DNA of 64,000 nt from NCBI GenBank assembly GCA_029210325.1, contig JARGPU010000001.1, positions 940,126 to 1,004,125 on the forward strand, read 5' to 3'. Positions 21,489-31,797 of the stretch are shown one piece after another (the stretch's first letter is position 1; each line of letters opens with the position of its first letter). The notes under the pieces are model-generated. The model saw only the letters and a list, made by a program, of their open reading frames with translations. It made no database searches and was not told the origin of the DNA. This DNA is from Alcanivoracaceae bacterium. GTDB taxonomy: Bacteria; Pseudomonadota; Gammaproteobacteria; Pseudomonadales; Alcanivoracaceae. Position numbers and translations under genes: made by a program.

Positions 21489-21922
21489 GGTGATTTCTCC
21501 TGTTGATTGCTATCGACCCATTCCCAACGTAACGGCTCGCCAAAATCGTCATAAATCAGTTGCCGGCGTGGCTTGTTGCTGCGTCCGGCGGCCTTGCGTT
21601 TGATACTTTTCTGCTGCTTGCGCAGTTCAATTGCGGCCACCACCTCCGGCACTGGGGTGCGTTCCTGGCGTGGCCCGGAGCTGAAGTGGGTGGCCGGCGG
21701 CGGGCGCAATGCATCTGCGCGGCCCGATACCCCAGGATTAACGCGATCGATGTTGCCGCCGCGGGCTATAAAGTCCTCGGTTTGGCGGCGCAGTCGTGCG
21801 CGTAACTGATCCTTATATACAGAGTGGCTCAAGGCGGCATCCTGCAAAACGGGGGTATTAGCTTTGAAAGCAATGTTAAAGAGTAACCTTAACAAGCCGG
21901 CGCCGGAGCGGCCAGCCAACAA
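21485..21922 (-). CDS. hypothetical small basic protein (start uncertain)
   Basis: ORF 145 aa with FIARGGNIDRVNPGVSG segment; overlaps dienelactone hydrolase start by 4 nt; N-terminus may be internal. Confidence 0.6.
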   Translation of the reverse strand: MLAGRSGAGLLRLLFNIAFKANTPVLQDAALSHSVYKDQLRARLRRQTEDFIARGGNIDRVNPGVSGRADALRPPPATHFSSGPRQERTPVPEVVAAIELRKQQKSIKRKAAGRSNKPRRQLIYDDFGEPLRWEWVDSNQQEKSP

Positions 21923-21926
21923 CAGG

Positions 21927-22463
21927 TCATTCCGACAGGGCTGCCTTTACTGCTGCTTCCAGCGGGCTACCCAGTGGCTCAACCCGAGAGGCAAAGGACT
22001 GCCTGACGGTGCCGTCACGGCCGACCAGATACTTGTGGAAATTCCATGCCGGCTCGCCTTGCGCGGCTGCCAATGCCTTAAACAAGGAGTTGGCCTGTTT
22101 GCCGCGTACTTCGCTGGTGGCAAACATGGGGAAGGTCACGCCGTAATTGATATAGCAGACCTTGGCGGTCTGATCCTCATTGTCATGTTCCTGGCGAAAC
22201 GCGTCGGAGGGAAAACCCAGCACTACCAGGCCGGCCTCGCGGTACTTCTGATAGAGCGCTTCAAGGTCGCTGAATTGACCGGTGTAGCCACACTGGCTGG
22301 CGGTGTTAACGACCAGCAGCACCTTGCCCTGATAGGCATCACAAAGATTGGTGTTGTCTTCCGTGGCAAGACTGCGGTGGCTGTAATCCAGCAAGTTGCC
22401 GCACTCGGCAACGGCAGGGCCGGCGAGGAGCAGGGTGATGGTCAGAATAAGGGTTCGTAGCAT
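21927..22463 (-). CDS. glutathione peroxidase family protein
   Basis: [42 protein letters not shown]. Confidence 0.93.
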   Translation of the reverse strand: MLRTLILTITLLLAGPAVAECGNLLDYSHRSLATEDNTNLCDAYQGKVLLVVNTASQCGYTGQFSDLEALYQKYREAGLVVLGFPSDAFRQEHDNEDQTAKVCYINYGVTFPMFATSEVRGKQANSLFKALAAAQGEPAWNFHKYLVGRDGTVRQSFASRVEPLGSPLEAAVKAALSE

Positions 22464-22590
22464 CGGAATCTCCCAATTGGTGGATCAACCATGCAGCGGC
22501 TGGCGTCAAGGCGGGGCGAAAACCGGTGGGCTACAGGCCGGGCCTCGGCATAAATTACCAGCGGCCCGGACTGCAGTGTTGCGCTCGCTG

Positions 22591-23247
22591 TTACTTGCCC
22601 GGTGCCTTGGTGTAACGCAGGTAGGGCAGTTTGATGTCGATGCTGCCGAACTTCTCCTTGGCCTGCTCGTCGTTCAGGCTCAGAGCCACGATCACATCCT
22701 CGCCTGGCACCCAGTTTGCGGGCGTAGCAACAGGCACACCGTCCGTGGCCTGAATGGCATCCAGCGCGCGCAGGATCTCGGCAAAGTTACGACCCACCGA
22801 CATCGGATAGGACATGGTCAGGCGCACCTTCTTGTCCGGACCGATAATAAACACGGTGCGCACGGTGGCACTGTTGGCTGGCGTACGCCCCTCTGGCAGG
22901 TAAGCATCCGCCGGCAGCATGTCGTACAACTTGGACACAGCCAATGAGGTGTCGTCGATGATCGGGAAGTCGGCGGGTGCACCGGAGAACGCCTCGATGT
23001 CGCGCTTCCACTTCACATGCTCTTCGACGCTATCCACGGACACGCCCATAACCTTGGTTTTACGCTTGGCAAATTCGGGGGCCAGCTGGGCTACAGCACC
23101 AAACTCGGTGGTGCATACCGGGGTGAAGTCCTTGGGGTGGGAAAACAGGATGGCATAGCTGTCGCCAATCCACTCATGCAGATTTAGCTCGCCGGCAGTG
23201 GAATCGACAGTGAAATCAGGTGCGACATCATTAATACGCAGGCCCAT
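22591..23247 (-). CDS. 1-Cys peroxiredoxin (Prx6 family)
   Basis: LFSHPKDFTPVCTTEFGAVAQL; 218 aa. Confidence 0.94.
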   Translation of the reverse strand: MGLRINDVAPDFTVDSTAGELNLHEWIGDSYAILFSHPKDFTPVCTTEFGAVAQLAPEFAKRKTKVMGVSVDSVEEHVKWKRDIEAFSGAPADFPIIDDTSLAVSKLYDMLPADAYLPEGRTPANSATVRTVFIIGPDKKVRLTMSYPMSVGRNFAEILRALDAIQATDGVPVATPANWVPGEDVIVALSLNDEQAKEKFGSIDIKLPYLRYTKAPGK

Positions 23248-23443
23248 GATGAAAATCCTCCATTCTATCAGTTGGCCGCCAATTGGCTTGGTGTTTTCAG
23301 GGTGGAGACAGAGTAACGCGAATCCTGCCTGGATAGGCGTTTATCCGTTGCTTCCATTTCCCATTGTGGACAGCGGCGATTACGGCAGAAAGTACTTTGT
23401 CTCTATGACAGTAAATGGAAATGCATATGGGGTAGCTTGCGCC

Positions 23444-24100
23444 TTACCGGGTCAGGCCGAATCCCTCCATGGCGCCGTTAATCAGCAGACTGTTAGCGGC
23501 GACCAGATCGGCTCTGGGAGTTCGGTAACCATCCAGTAGCCAGTGCAGGGCGGTTTGGCTGATGGCGCCCACCAGAGCGAGGGAGATGATGCGTGGCTGG
23601 TTATCGTTGAGCGGTGCGTCCGGTTTTAGTGACTGGGCAAACATCAGTAGCAACTGAGCAAACAGCTTCACACGCTGGTTATACAGGGTATCAATATCGG
23701 CGCTGACGCCTAGTACCTCAAGCCAGCAGACCCGCGCCACGGCCTGGTCTTCGATGGCGGTAAAAAAAGCATCCAGCCCGGCATTGATAGCGGCGTGCGG
23801 ATCCTTGGCTATGCCAGCGCGCTGAACTGCCTCGGCGATTGCACCGGTGATGCCGTCCATGGCTTCGGTATACACCGCCGCCAGTAGCGCCTCCTTGTCT
23901 TTGAAGTTGCGGTAAAAGTAGCGGTCAGTCAGGCCGGCCACCTGGCATAGCTGTTTCACCGTGCTGTGGCGGTAGCCCTCAGAGCCAAATACCTGCAGCC
24001 CGGCTTGCAGAAACTGGCGTCTCTGACGTGCCTTGCGCTGGCTGGCTGTTTCGCCGCCATAGACCCGAAGGGGCTGGCCGGAATGATCAATTTTCGACAT
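23444..24100 (-). CDS. TetR family transcriptional regulator
   Basis: RQFLQAGLQVFGSEGYRHSTVKQLCQVAGLTDRYFYRNFKDKEALLAAVY; start MSKIDHSG within longer ORF. Confidence 0.9.
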   Translation of the reverse strand: MSKIDHSGQPLRVYGGETASQRKARQRRQFLQAGLQVFGSEGYRHSTVKQLCQVAGLTDRYFYRNFKDKEALLAAVYTEAMDGITGAIAEAVQRAGIAKDPHAAINAGLDAFFTAIEDQAVARVCWLEVLGVSADIDTLYNQRVKLFAQLLLMFAQSLKPDAPLNDNQPRIISLALVGAISQTALHWLLDGYRTPRADLVAANSLLINGAMEGFGLTR

Positions 24101-24176
24101 GGTTTGTATTTGACGACAGAGATAGTCAAAAGTAAAGTGACGACACCTATCTTCAGATAACAATGGCGTCACCACC

Positions 24177-25634
24177 ATGCAGACATTCAAGGTCATCATC
24201 ATCGGTAGCGGTTTCGGCGGGCAGTGCGCAGCAATGCGGCTGATCGAGCAGGGCATTACGGACTTCCGTATTCTTGAGCGCCGCCCGTTTATGGGCGGGA
24301 CCTGGTGCCAGAACAGCTACCCCGGCGCAGCGGTGGACGTGCAGTCGCCACTATATTCCATTTCCTCTGAGCCCTATCGCTGGTCGCAGATGTTCGCCGA
24401 GCAGGACGAGCTGCAGCGCTACACGGAAATGGTGATCGAAAAGCATGGTCTGCGCGAAAAGACCCAAACCAATGCCAACGTTAAACAGGTGCGCTGGGAT
24501 GAACAGCGTCAGCGATGGCATATCGAAACCGACGCCGCGGGCACCTTCGAGGCGCAAATACTGATCAATGCATCCGGCCCCCTGAGTACGCCGGTGATCC
24601 CCAACTTCCCCGGCCGCGATACTTTCAAGGGCAAGACATTTCATACCAATGATTGGGATCACAGCTATGACTACCGCGGCAAGCGCGTGGCCATCATCGG
24701 CAGTGGCGCCAGTGCTGCCCAGGTGATCCCGGCCATTGCCGACAAGGTGGGGGAGTTGCATGTATTCCAGCGTTCGCCCCATTGGGTGCTGCCACGGCCA
24801 GATCGGCAATTTTCCAGCTTTGAGCAGGGGCTGTTGGGCTTCAAGCCACTCTACAAAGCACTGCGCTGGAGTATCTACTGGGCGCTGGAGTCACGGGTGG
24901 TGGGCTTTAAATATTCCGCCAAAGGGTTGGAGTTGTTTGCCCAGCGCAAGGCAGAAAAGTTTCTTGAGCAGCAGGTCAAGGATCCGGTGTTGCGCAACAA
25001 GCTCACACCGGACTTCACCATCGGCTGCAAGCGCATCATTTTGTCGAGCACGCTTTTCCCCGCACTGTGCCGGGATAACGTTACCCTGCATGACAAGCAC
25101 GACGGCATCGCCTCAATAAATGAAAGCGGCATTGTTACCCAAAGCGGCGAGCAGGTGGATGTGGATCTGATTATCTGGTCCACCGGCTACGATGCCACTG
25201 ATGGTGTCATTTCTTACCCGGTAATTGGTCGCGACGGGCGCACCATTGCCGATGTCTGGTCAGAGTTTCCCCGCGCCTATCTGGGCACGGCGCTGCCCGG
25301 TTTTCCCAACCTGTTTATCGTCACCGGGCCGAATACTGGCATCGGTCACACCTCCGCCATCTTCATTATTGAAGCGCAGATGAACTACATCATGGACAAC
25401 ATCAGGCGGCTCGAAAAGGCCGGCTGTGAGGCAGTGGAAGTTCGTCCTGAAGCCGAGCAGGCCTATACCACCATGATTCATCGTGAGATGGAAAAAACAG
25501 TATGGAAGACCGGTGGTTGTAATAGCTGGTACCAGAGCAAGAGCGGCCACGTTATTGCCATGTTCCCCGGTTTCAGCTTCACCTACCGGCAGATGGCGCG
25601 CCGTTTCAAGCCCCAGGATCATGTCTTTTCTTGA
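24177..25634 (+). CDS. flavin-containing/Baeyer-Villiger-type monooxygenase
   Basis: GxGxxG FAD motif IIGSGFGGQCAA and BVMO fingerprint FKGKTFHTNDWD (FxGxxxHxxxW). Confidence 0.9.
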   Translation: MQTFKVIIIGSGFGGQCAAMRLIEQGITDFRILERRPFMGGTWCQNSYPGAAVDVQSPLYSISSEPYRWSQMFAEQDELQRYTEMVIEKHGLREKTQTNANVKQVRWDEQRQRWHIETDAAGTFEAQILINASGPLSTPVIPNFPGRDTFKGKTFHTNDWDHSYDYRGKRVAIIGSGASAAQVIPAIADKVGELHVFQRSPHWVLPRPDRQFSSFEQGLLGFKPLYKALRWSIYWALESRVVGFKYSAKGLELFAQRKAEKFLEQQVKDPVLRNKLTPDFTIGCKRIILSSTLFPALCRDNVTLHDKHDGIASINESGIVTQSGEQVDVDLIIWSTGYDATDGVISYPVIGRDGRTIADVWSEFPRAYLGTALPGFPNLFIVTGPNTGIGHTSAIFIIEAQMNYIMDNIRRLEKAGCEAVEVRPEAEQAYTTMIHREMEKTVWKTGGCNSWYQSKSGHVIAMFPGFSFTYRQMARRFKPQDHVFS

Positions 25635-25643
25635 GGATATTTT

Positions 25644-26471
25644 ATGAAAAACTTCAAAGATAAAGTTGTGGTGATTACTGGTGCTGGCTCCGGTATGGGA
25701 CGGGCCTATGCGCTGGCCTTTGCGGCACTTGGCTCGAGGTTGGCATTGAACGACTATGACAGCCAGGGGCTGGCCGAAACCGTTAAGCGGGTGAGCCAGC
25801 AATCGCCAGCTACACGAGTGCATGCGCAAGCCTTCGATGTGTCAAAACGTGCGGATATGGAGTTGTTTGCCGCGGGTGTGAAGGAAGCCATCGGTCCGGC
25901 CCATGTGATTATTAACAATGCCGGTATAGAAGGTGCGGGCAAACCAGTGTGGGCGACACCGCTGGAAGCCTATGAGCGTGTCTTTCAGATAAACTTTTTC
26001 GGTGTGCTGCATGGCACTCAGGTTTTTCTGCCACAACTGCTGGAAAACGGAGAAGGTGCGATCGTCAATGTGTCGAGCATATTCGGCCTGATCGGCACGC
26101 CGAACAGCACCGACTACAGTGCCACCAAGTTTGCCGTAAGAGGTTTTACTGAAGCGCTCATGGTGGAGCTAATGGATAGTCCCATTAGCGTGCACCTGGT
26201 ACACCCGGGTGGCATCGCCACAAACATCGCCCGCGCAGACAATACCAAAGCTTTTTCTGCGCATTACCTGACTACTTCACCTGAAGATATCGTTCGCCAT
26301 GTGATTAAGTCTATTAGCAAGGGGCGCCGCCGTATCGTTTATGGCAATGGCGCGTTGAAGGCGCACCTTGGTGCTTTGTTAGTGCCATTAAAACTGCTCA
26401 ACCGGATCATTTGGCAGGATATGAAGTCTGTGATGGATGTTAGTGATTATCCGCCTGGGGGTAAGCGCTGA
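25644..26471 (+). CDS. SDR family NAD(P)-dependent oxidoreductase
   Basis: VVITGAGSGMGRAYA; NNAGIEG; YSATKFAV. Confidence 0.93.
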   Translation: MKNFKDKVVVITGAGSGMGRAYALAFAALGSRLALNDYDSQGLAETVKRVSQQSPATRVHAQAFDVSKRADMELFAAGVKEAIGPAHVIINNAGIEGAGKPVWATPLEAYERVFQINFFGVLHGTQVFLPQLLENGEGAIVNVSSIFGLIGTPNSTDYSATKFAVRGFTEALMVELMDSPISVHLVHPGGIATNIARADNTKAFSAHYLTTSPEDIVRHVIKSISKGRRRIVYGNGALKAHLGALLVPLKLLNRIIWQDMKSVMDVSDYPPGGKR

Positions 26472-26472
26472 T

Positions 26473-27684
26473 TCACTTTGCTGGCTGATTGAACCCGCAA
26501 ACGGGCTGTCCCAAGGCACGCTGTGTGGCGGGGGAGTTGAGTACCAGGTTGCCCAGCTGTGCCTGGGATGAGGTCCCTGTCTTCCTGAAAACACTTTTTA
26601 ACTGGCTGCGTACAGTATGAACCGAAAGGTTATAGCAGCGTGCCATCTCTGCTGGGCTCATGCCGCGCGCCACCGCCGCAGCCGTGCGTGCTTCCGCATT
26701 GGTCAGGCCAAGCAGCTCTGCTAGCAACGGTTGGTTAATCTGTAATTCGGATTCTGTATCGACAATAAAAACGGCAGCGAATGCACGCACCGGAAACAGC
26801 GGGTTGTCCGTTGCATCCGGGTGAACAGGCATCACCAGCAGGCGAAGGTCTGGCTGGCCCGGACGTTCCACCGCTACGATATTTCCGGCGCTGCCACGGC
26901 GGCTGCTCAGGACTTCCTGCAAGGTGGCGAGTAATGTCTGCTGAGCCCTTTGCGATCGCAGCTGAATCTGCTCCGCGCGTATGATGATTGCACTGGTATC
27001 ACTCAGATAATCCTCGGCTTCCTTGCTGGTGTACACCACCCGCCCCTGAGCATTGATCAGTATCATTGGTGCGCAATTGTGTTGCTGGTCTCTGGCGGCC
27101 TGTTGATAGTGTTGTTGCCACTGCAATGACTCAATCAGTAATGCGCGTCGAATATGAGGCACCAGGTCATTCAGAACCTGCATGGAGTCGTAACAGAAAT
27201 GGCCTTGTCCACCCGTGCGCTGTACTAATAGCTGAACATTCAGCTCATCGTGGCACCAGATTGTGCCGCAGGCCCCATGGTGGATATCCAGCGGCTTGGC
27301 CCAATCGTTGAAAAATTCGGATCGGTAGAAGTCCTTTTGGTCACGGGAAAAGTCCAGAAATGTGGAGTAAAGCCTGCCCGGCGTTTTTTGTTTTAGCTCA
27401 GGGCGCCATGGGCAAAGATTGACGTAATGATCGACATAGGCAAGGTGAGCACTCTGGTCTGTGTTCACCTGAATGCTGCTGTGTACCTTATCTGCCTCAC
27501 GATTGAGAATCAGCATGCGTGCAGAGCGGCTGCCCGTGAGTCCGACCAACTCATTCAGGAATTGCTGCCAGCCGGTACTATTGAATGGCGCCAGATAAAG
27601 ACTGTCGAGTAGCGCCTGATGCCGGTGCTCTGATAGCTGCACTGCGGGACCTCCGCTGCATATTCTTGCGTATCGTCGGATCAT
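26473..27684 (-). CDS. LuxR-family transcriptional regulator
   Basis: C-terminal HTH LGLTNAEARTAAAVARGMSPAEMARCYNLSVHTVRSQLKSVFRKTG; probable start MIRRYAR. Confidence 0.88.
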   Translation of the reverse strand: MIRRYARICSGGPAVQLSEHRHQALLDSLYLAPFNSTGWQQFLNELVGLTGSRSARMLILNREADKVHSSIQVNTDQSAHLAYVDHYVNLCPWRPELKQKTPGRLYSTFLDFSRDQKDFYRSEFFNDWAKPLDIHHGACGTIWCHDELNVQLLVQRTGGQGHFCYDSMQVLNDLVPHIRRALLIESLQWQQHYQQAARDQQHNCAPMILINAQGRVVYTSKEAEDYLSDTSAIIIRAEQIQLRSQRAQQTLLATLQEVLSSRRGSAGNIVAVERPGQPDLRLLVMPVHPDATDNPLFPVRAFAAVFIVDTESELQINQPLLAELLGLTNAEARTAAAVARGMSPAEMARCYNLSVHTVRSQLKSVFRKTGTSSQAQLGNLVLNSPATQRALGQPVCGFNQPAK

Positions 27685-27754
27685 GTTAACGTATTTCAAA
27701 TGCGAAGTAGGACCATCTGTCCTGTGTTTTTCGACTTTGTCGGGGGTAACCGTT

Positions 27755-28525
27755 GTGAAGTTTGAGAAAATCCTGTCTGCATCCGGCGAGCTCGCCGCCA
27801 CCCGCACGGGCGCCGGTGAGCCGCTGATCGTACTGGTTCATGGGTGGACCTGCCGGCGCAGCCACTGGGCCGGCGTAATGCACATGCTGGGCGCATATGG
27901 CGAGGTGTTGGCGGTGGATCTGCCGGGCCATGGTGATAGTGCATGCAGCCCGCCGGCGACGGCGACGGTGGCAGGGCTGGCCCAGGAGTTGGCGAAGATC
28001 ATTGAACAGCAGGGGGCGCGCCCTGTGATCCTGGTCGGTCATTCCATGGGCGGCGCGGTGGCGCTGGAAGCGGCACGCCTGCTGAATCAGGCCCATGCAG
28101 TGATATTGGTGGATACCTTCGTGATTCCCTACGGCGACTTGGCGGAGGAGCAGGCACAGGAAATCGAACAAGCCTTTGCCGCCGACTTTGTTGGTGCCAT
28201 GCAGGGTCTGGTGGACGGCAACACTAATGAGGGCATGCCTGCTTCATTGAAGGCGCAGTTGCACCACGATATGGCCAGTGCGGACCCAGCCTGGGCGTTG
28301 CCGTTATGGGGGGACTTGCTGCGCTGGCAGCCGGATGCGGCTTTGTCACAGTCGGGGGTGGCAATTCATGCGATCAACGGAGGCCTGATTCCCGAGCCGG
28401 CCCGTCAACGTTGCGCGGGCCATGTGGTTGAGCAGGTGATCGCCGAGGCAAAGCACTTCCCCCAGTTGGAAACCCCTGAGAAGTTCGAGCAACTGCTCGA
28501 GCAGACTATCAAGGACCTGCTGTAA
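27755..28525 (+). CDS. alpha/beta hydrolase
   Basis: LVHGWTCRRSHW; LVGHSMGGAVALEAA nucleophile elbow; probable GTG start. Confidence 0.9.
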   Translation: MKFEKILSASGELAATRTGAGEPLIVLVHGWTCRRSHWAGVMHMLGAYGEVLAVDLPGHGDSACSPPATATVAGLAQELAKIIEQQGARPVILVGHSMGGAVALEAARLLNQAHAVILVDTFVIPYGDLAEEQAQEIEQAFAADFVGAMQGLVDGNTNEGMPASLKAQLHHDMASADPAWALPLWGDLLRWQPDAALSQSGVAIHAINGGLIPEPARQRCAGHVVEQVIAEAKHFPQLETPEKFEQLLEQTIKDLL

Positions 28526-28654
28526 CGGGCTGAAAGCCACATCTTCACAGCCCAATAACAGTTCCTATACCCCATTTGGGGGATGACCCGCTGTGACGGG
28601 TTGGTCAGCATCAGTGTGATTTTATGGGGTTAAGCCCTTAAGGAGTAATCACAC

Positions 28655-30880
28655 ATGAAGCTGAAACCACTTTGCCTGGCGGCGGCGATTGCCCTGGCCG
28701 GCTGTGGAGGCGGTGGCGGTGGCTCGTCCTCTGCTCCGGATACCACGGCGGTCTCGGGGGGCGGCGTAAAGGGGCCGCTCGCCAATGCAGAGGTCAACGC
28801 CTATGCACTGGATACCGCTGCTGCGGATCTCAAGGGGGCGCTGCTTGGCAGTGGCTCCACCAATGCCGCTGCGGCCATTACTGGCCTCTCCATTCCTGCA
28901 GACACTACCGGCCCCGTGCTGATCGAAGTGACCGCGGATGGCGACACGGTTGATCTGACCACCGGCGGCGCACCGGTCATTACCCGGCTAACCACAGTGC
29001 GCAATGCCGCGGATATTACCGCTAACACCTACGCCACGCCGCTTACCACCATGGTAGTCGAACTGGCGCGCCTGAATGCGGACAAGAGCACGCTTGGCTA
29101 CAGTGGCAACAACAACGCTGAGATTAGCAATGCCGAGTACCTGGCGGCTTTGGTTGTCGCCCAGGCTCAGGTGAAAAGCAGCTTTGGCTTTGGTTTGCTC
29201 GACGGCATTGATATTTTTGCCCAGCCGCCGGTGATAACCGCCGACACAGCGGACGCGCCTTCACAGCAGGCAGTACTGGCTTACCGCACTGCCGTTGAAG
29301 CGGTTGCTGCGGTGGCAAAGAAGCTTGAAGATGACGCCAAAACCAACAATGCAGGGTCCACTGCCACCACAGAAGATATGTTCAAGGCGCTGGCGGATGA
29401 CCTTAGCGACGGCGCCGTGGACGGTAACGGCAGCAGCGGCTCGATCACGACTTTCACGGATGTGAGCAATGTCGCCACCAGCGTCACAGTGGACCCGTCC
29501 ACGCTGACGGTGCCGGGTACCGCCATCTCTGTTACCTCGATGGGGGCCGAGTTGGTGGCTGAGCAGTCCAACACTGGCGTGACCACAGTCGTGGATGCCA
29601 GCGTAGAAACCGCCACCACTACACCTGTCCCGGTGGAGCCCATTCCTGACTCTGATGATGACGGCACGCCGGACAGCGCGGATGCTTTCCCGCTGGACCC
29701 GAGCGAAGACACTGACACGGATCAGGATGGGGTTGGCGACAACGCGGACGCGTTCCCGAGCGACCCCACTGAAACGGCGGATACCGACGAAGACGGCGTC
29801 GGTGATAACGCGGATGCGTTCCCGAATGATCCGACTGAAACCACCGACTCCGACAGTGATGGCGTTGGTGACAACAGCGATGCGTTCCCGAACGACCCGA
29901 CGGAAACGGCAGATACCGACGCGGACGGTGTGGGTGATAACGCAGATGCCTTCCCGAATGATCCGACTGAAACCGTCGACACGGACAGCGATGGTGTTGG
30001 TGATAACAGTGATGCCTTCCCGGAAAATCCCAACGAATCCGCCGACACAGATGGTGACGGCGTCGGCGATAACGCGGACGCGTTCCCGAGTGATCCCAGC
30101 GAAACCACCGATACGGATAGCGACGGTGTGGGTGATAACGCGGATGCCTTCCCCAATGATCCCACTGAAACCGCCGACGCCGACGGTGATGGCGTAGGGA
30201 ATAACGCGGACGCTTTCCCCAACGATCCCAGCGAGACCACCGATACGGACAACGACGGTGTGGGTGATAACGCCGATGCATTCCCGAACGACCCCAGTGA
30301 AACCACCGATTCCGATAGTGACGGTGTGGGTGACAACGCGGATGACTTCCCCAATGATCCGACCGAAACCACCGATACCGATAATGATGGCGTTGGTGAC
30401 AACAGTGACGCTTTCCCGAACGATCCTGCGGAGTCGTCCGATCTGGATGGCGACGGCACCGGTGACAATGCGGACCCTTCTGATCTGGACCCGTGTGATC
30501 CGAGCGATACAGTGGCTGCCTGCGATACCGACAGTGACGGCACCCCTGATGGTCTGGACGCCTTCCCGAATGACCCGGCGGAAGATACGGATGCCGACCT
30601 TGATGGTGTTGGCGCCAATGCCGATCCGAATGACGCCAATGCCTGTACGCCAGATAACACCGTGGCGGCTTGTGATAGCGATTCAGATGGCGTGCCGGAT
30701 GGTCTGGACGCGTTCCCGAACGACCCGACCGAAACCGCAGATGCAGATAACGACGGTGTCGGTGATAACGCTGACACCAATGATGCTGACCCCTGTATCC
30801 CCAACGATCAGGCGGCAGCCTGTACGGCGGCCGGTGCAGTATGGAATGCCTTTAACTGGAACGAAGCCAACTGGCAGTGA
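28655..30880 (+). CDS. lipoprotein with thrombospondin type-3-like Asp-rich (Ca-binding) repeats
   Basis: Lipobox ALAGC; many DTDxDGVGDNADAFPNDPTET units. Confidence 0.9.
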   Translation: MKLKPLCLAAAIALAGCGGGGGGSSSAPDTTAVSGGGVKGPLANAEVNAYALDTAAADLKGALLGSGSTNAAAAITGLSIPADTTGPVLIEVTADGDTVDLTTGGAPVITRLTTVRNAADITANTYATPLTTMVVELARLNADKSTLGYSGNNNAEISNAEYLAALVVAQAQVKSSFGFGLLDGIDIFAQPPVITADTADAPSQQAVLAYRTAVEAVAAVAKKLEDDAKTNNAGSTATTEDMFKALADDLSDGAVDGNGSSGSITTFTDVSNVATSVTVDPSTLTVPGTAISVTSMGAELVAEQSNTGVTTVVDASVETATTTPVPVEPIPDSDDDGTPDSADAFPLDPSEDTDTDQDGVGDNADAFPSDPTETADTDEDGVGDNADAFPNDPTETTDSDSDGVGDNSDAFPNDPTETADTDADGVGDNADAFPNDPTETVDTDSDGVGDNSDAFPENPNESADTDGDGVGDNADAFPSDPSETTDTDSDGVGDNADAFPNDPTETADADGDGVGNNADAFPNDPSETTDTDNDGVGDNADAFPNDPSETTDSDSDGVGDNADDFPNDPTETTDTDNDGVGDNSDAFPNDPAESSDLDGDGTGDNADPSDLDPCDPSDTVAACDTDSDGTPDGLDAFPNDPAEDTDADLDGVGANADPNDANACTPDNTVAACDSDSDGVPDGLDAFPNDPTETADADNDGVGDNADTNDADPCIPNDQAAACTAAGAVWNAFNWNEANWQ
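29643..30780 (+). repeat. in-frame 66-bp (22-aa) TSP3-like coding repeats, degenerate toward 3' end
   Basis: Repeated DxDxDGVGDNxDAFPxDPxE units at 66-bp spacing. Confidence 0.9.
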
Positions 30881-30920
30881 GGCCGTTGGTTAACAGGAAA
30901 AACCTTAAGAGGTGATTGAA

Positions 30921-31577
30921 ATGAAAAAAGTAATCCTGACTGGCCTCACGGCTGCCATGCTTGCCACTGGTGCATTTGCAAGTGAACTGACTGCAGGTGT
31001 GGATACCACTACCTTTGCCCCAAGCACGCCGGCGCTGGCGGCCGAGGTGAACGCAAACTTTGCTGCGCTGATTGACGCAATCAACGACAACTCCCAGCGA
31101 CTCGATGTGCTTGAAGGTGTTGTTGGTGACGGCAGTGTGGCCGGCACCTATACCTTTATCGAACTGGCCGTTGAGCTGGCCGCCGATAGCGGTACTGCTT
31201 CCAGCGCAGATGGCTATTCCGAAATTTCCACTTTCAGCTCTTCGGGGTCCTTTACCTTCGATATTGCTGGCACTTTTACCGGCACCATCAATGAAAACCG
31301 GTCCTCGCTCGTGGATTCCCAGAATGGCGACTGTGGCTCCCCGGAAGGGTGCCGTCTCGCGTTTGATCCGGACTTTGGTAACACCGGATCAGAGCCGCTC
31401 AGCGGCACCTGGGTCGATGATGGCTCCACCGTGACCTTGACGCTTGGGCCCGGCGACACAGTGGTGCTCAACAAGGCTGGCCTGAACATGCTGGTGTTTA
31501 GTGATAAAGATACGGTGACGACTGACGGTGAGCCGATTTATGACTTCACTAACATCGTGATGCTGATCAAGCAGTAA
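30921..31577 (+). CDS. exported hypothetical protein
   Basis: Signal peptide MKKVILTGLTAAMLATGAFA then FAPSTPALAAEVNANFAALIDAINDNSQRLD. Confidence 0.8.
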   Translation: MKKVILTGLTAAMLATGAFASELTAGVDTTTFAPSTPALAAEVNANFAALIDAINDNSQRLDVLEGVVGDGSVAGTYTFIELAVELAADSGTASSADGYSEISTFSSSGSFTFDIAGTFTGTINENRSSLVDSQNGDCGSPEGCRLAFDPDFGNTGSEPLSGTWVDDGSTVTLTLGPGDTVVLNKAGLNMLVFSDKDTVTTDGEPIYDFTNIVMLIKQ

Positions 31578-31587
31578 GGTCGCAAAG

Positions 31588-31620
31588 AAAAAGGGGCTGC
31601 CTTTTGGTGGCCCCTTTTGG
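31588..31620 (+). terminator. rho-independent terminator
   Basis: aaaaaggggctgcc-tttt-ggtggccccttttg hairpin just after stop codon. Confidence 0.75.
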
Positions 31621-31797
31621 GTGCCTTTTAGTTTCTCCTCCCTTGGTATCGCATTTCTGCCATGCCGGAAAGAAAATCTAACGCTCTTACGATGTTGACA
31701 CAGACCGATTCGATGTCGGTCGGGTCCGGCGGCGCTGTGCTATTTAACTGATTGATTTTTAGCTTGGAAGTGGGGCGGTGCTTGGTGGCAAAGCAGA

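Noticed and set aside
29722-30804. 360-aa antisense ORF rich in ALSPTPSLS repeats
   Set aside because: Mirror translation of the TSP3 repeat gene; open only because of repeat composition, no start/RBS or independent evidence
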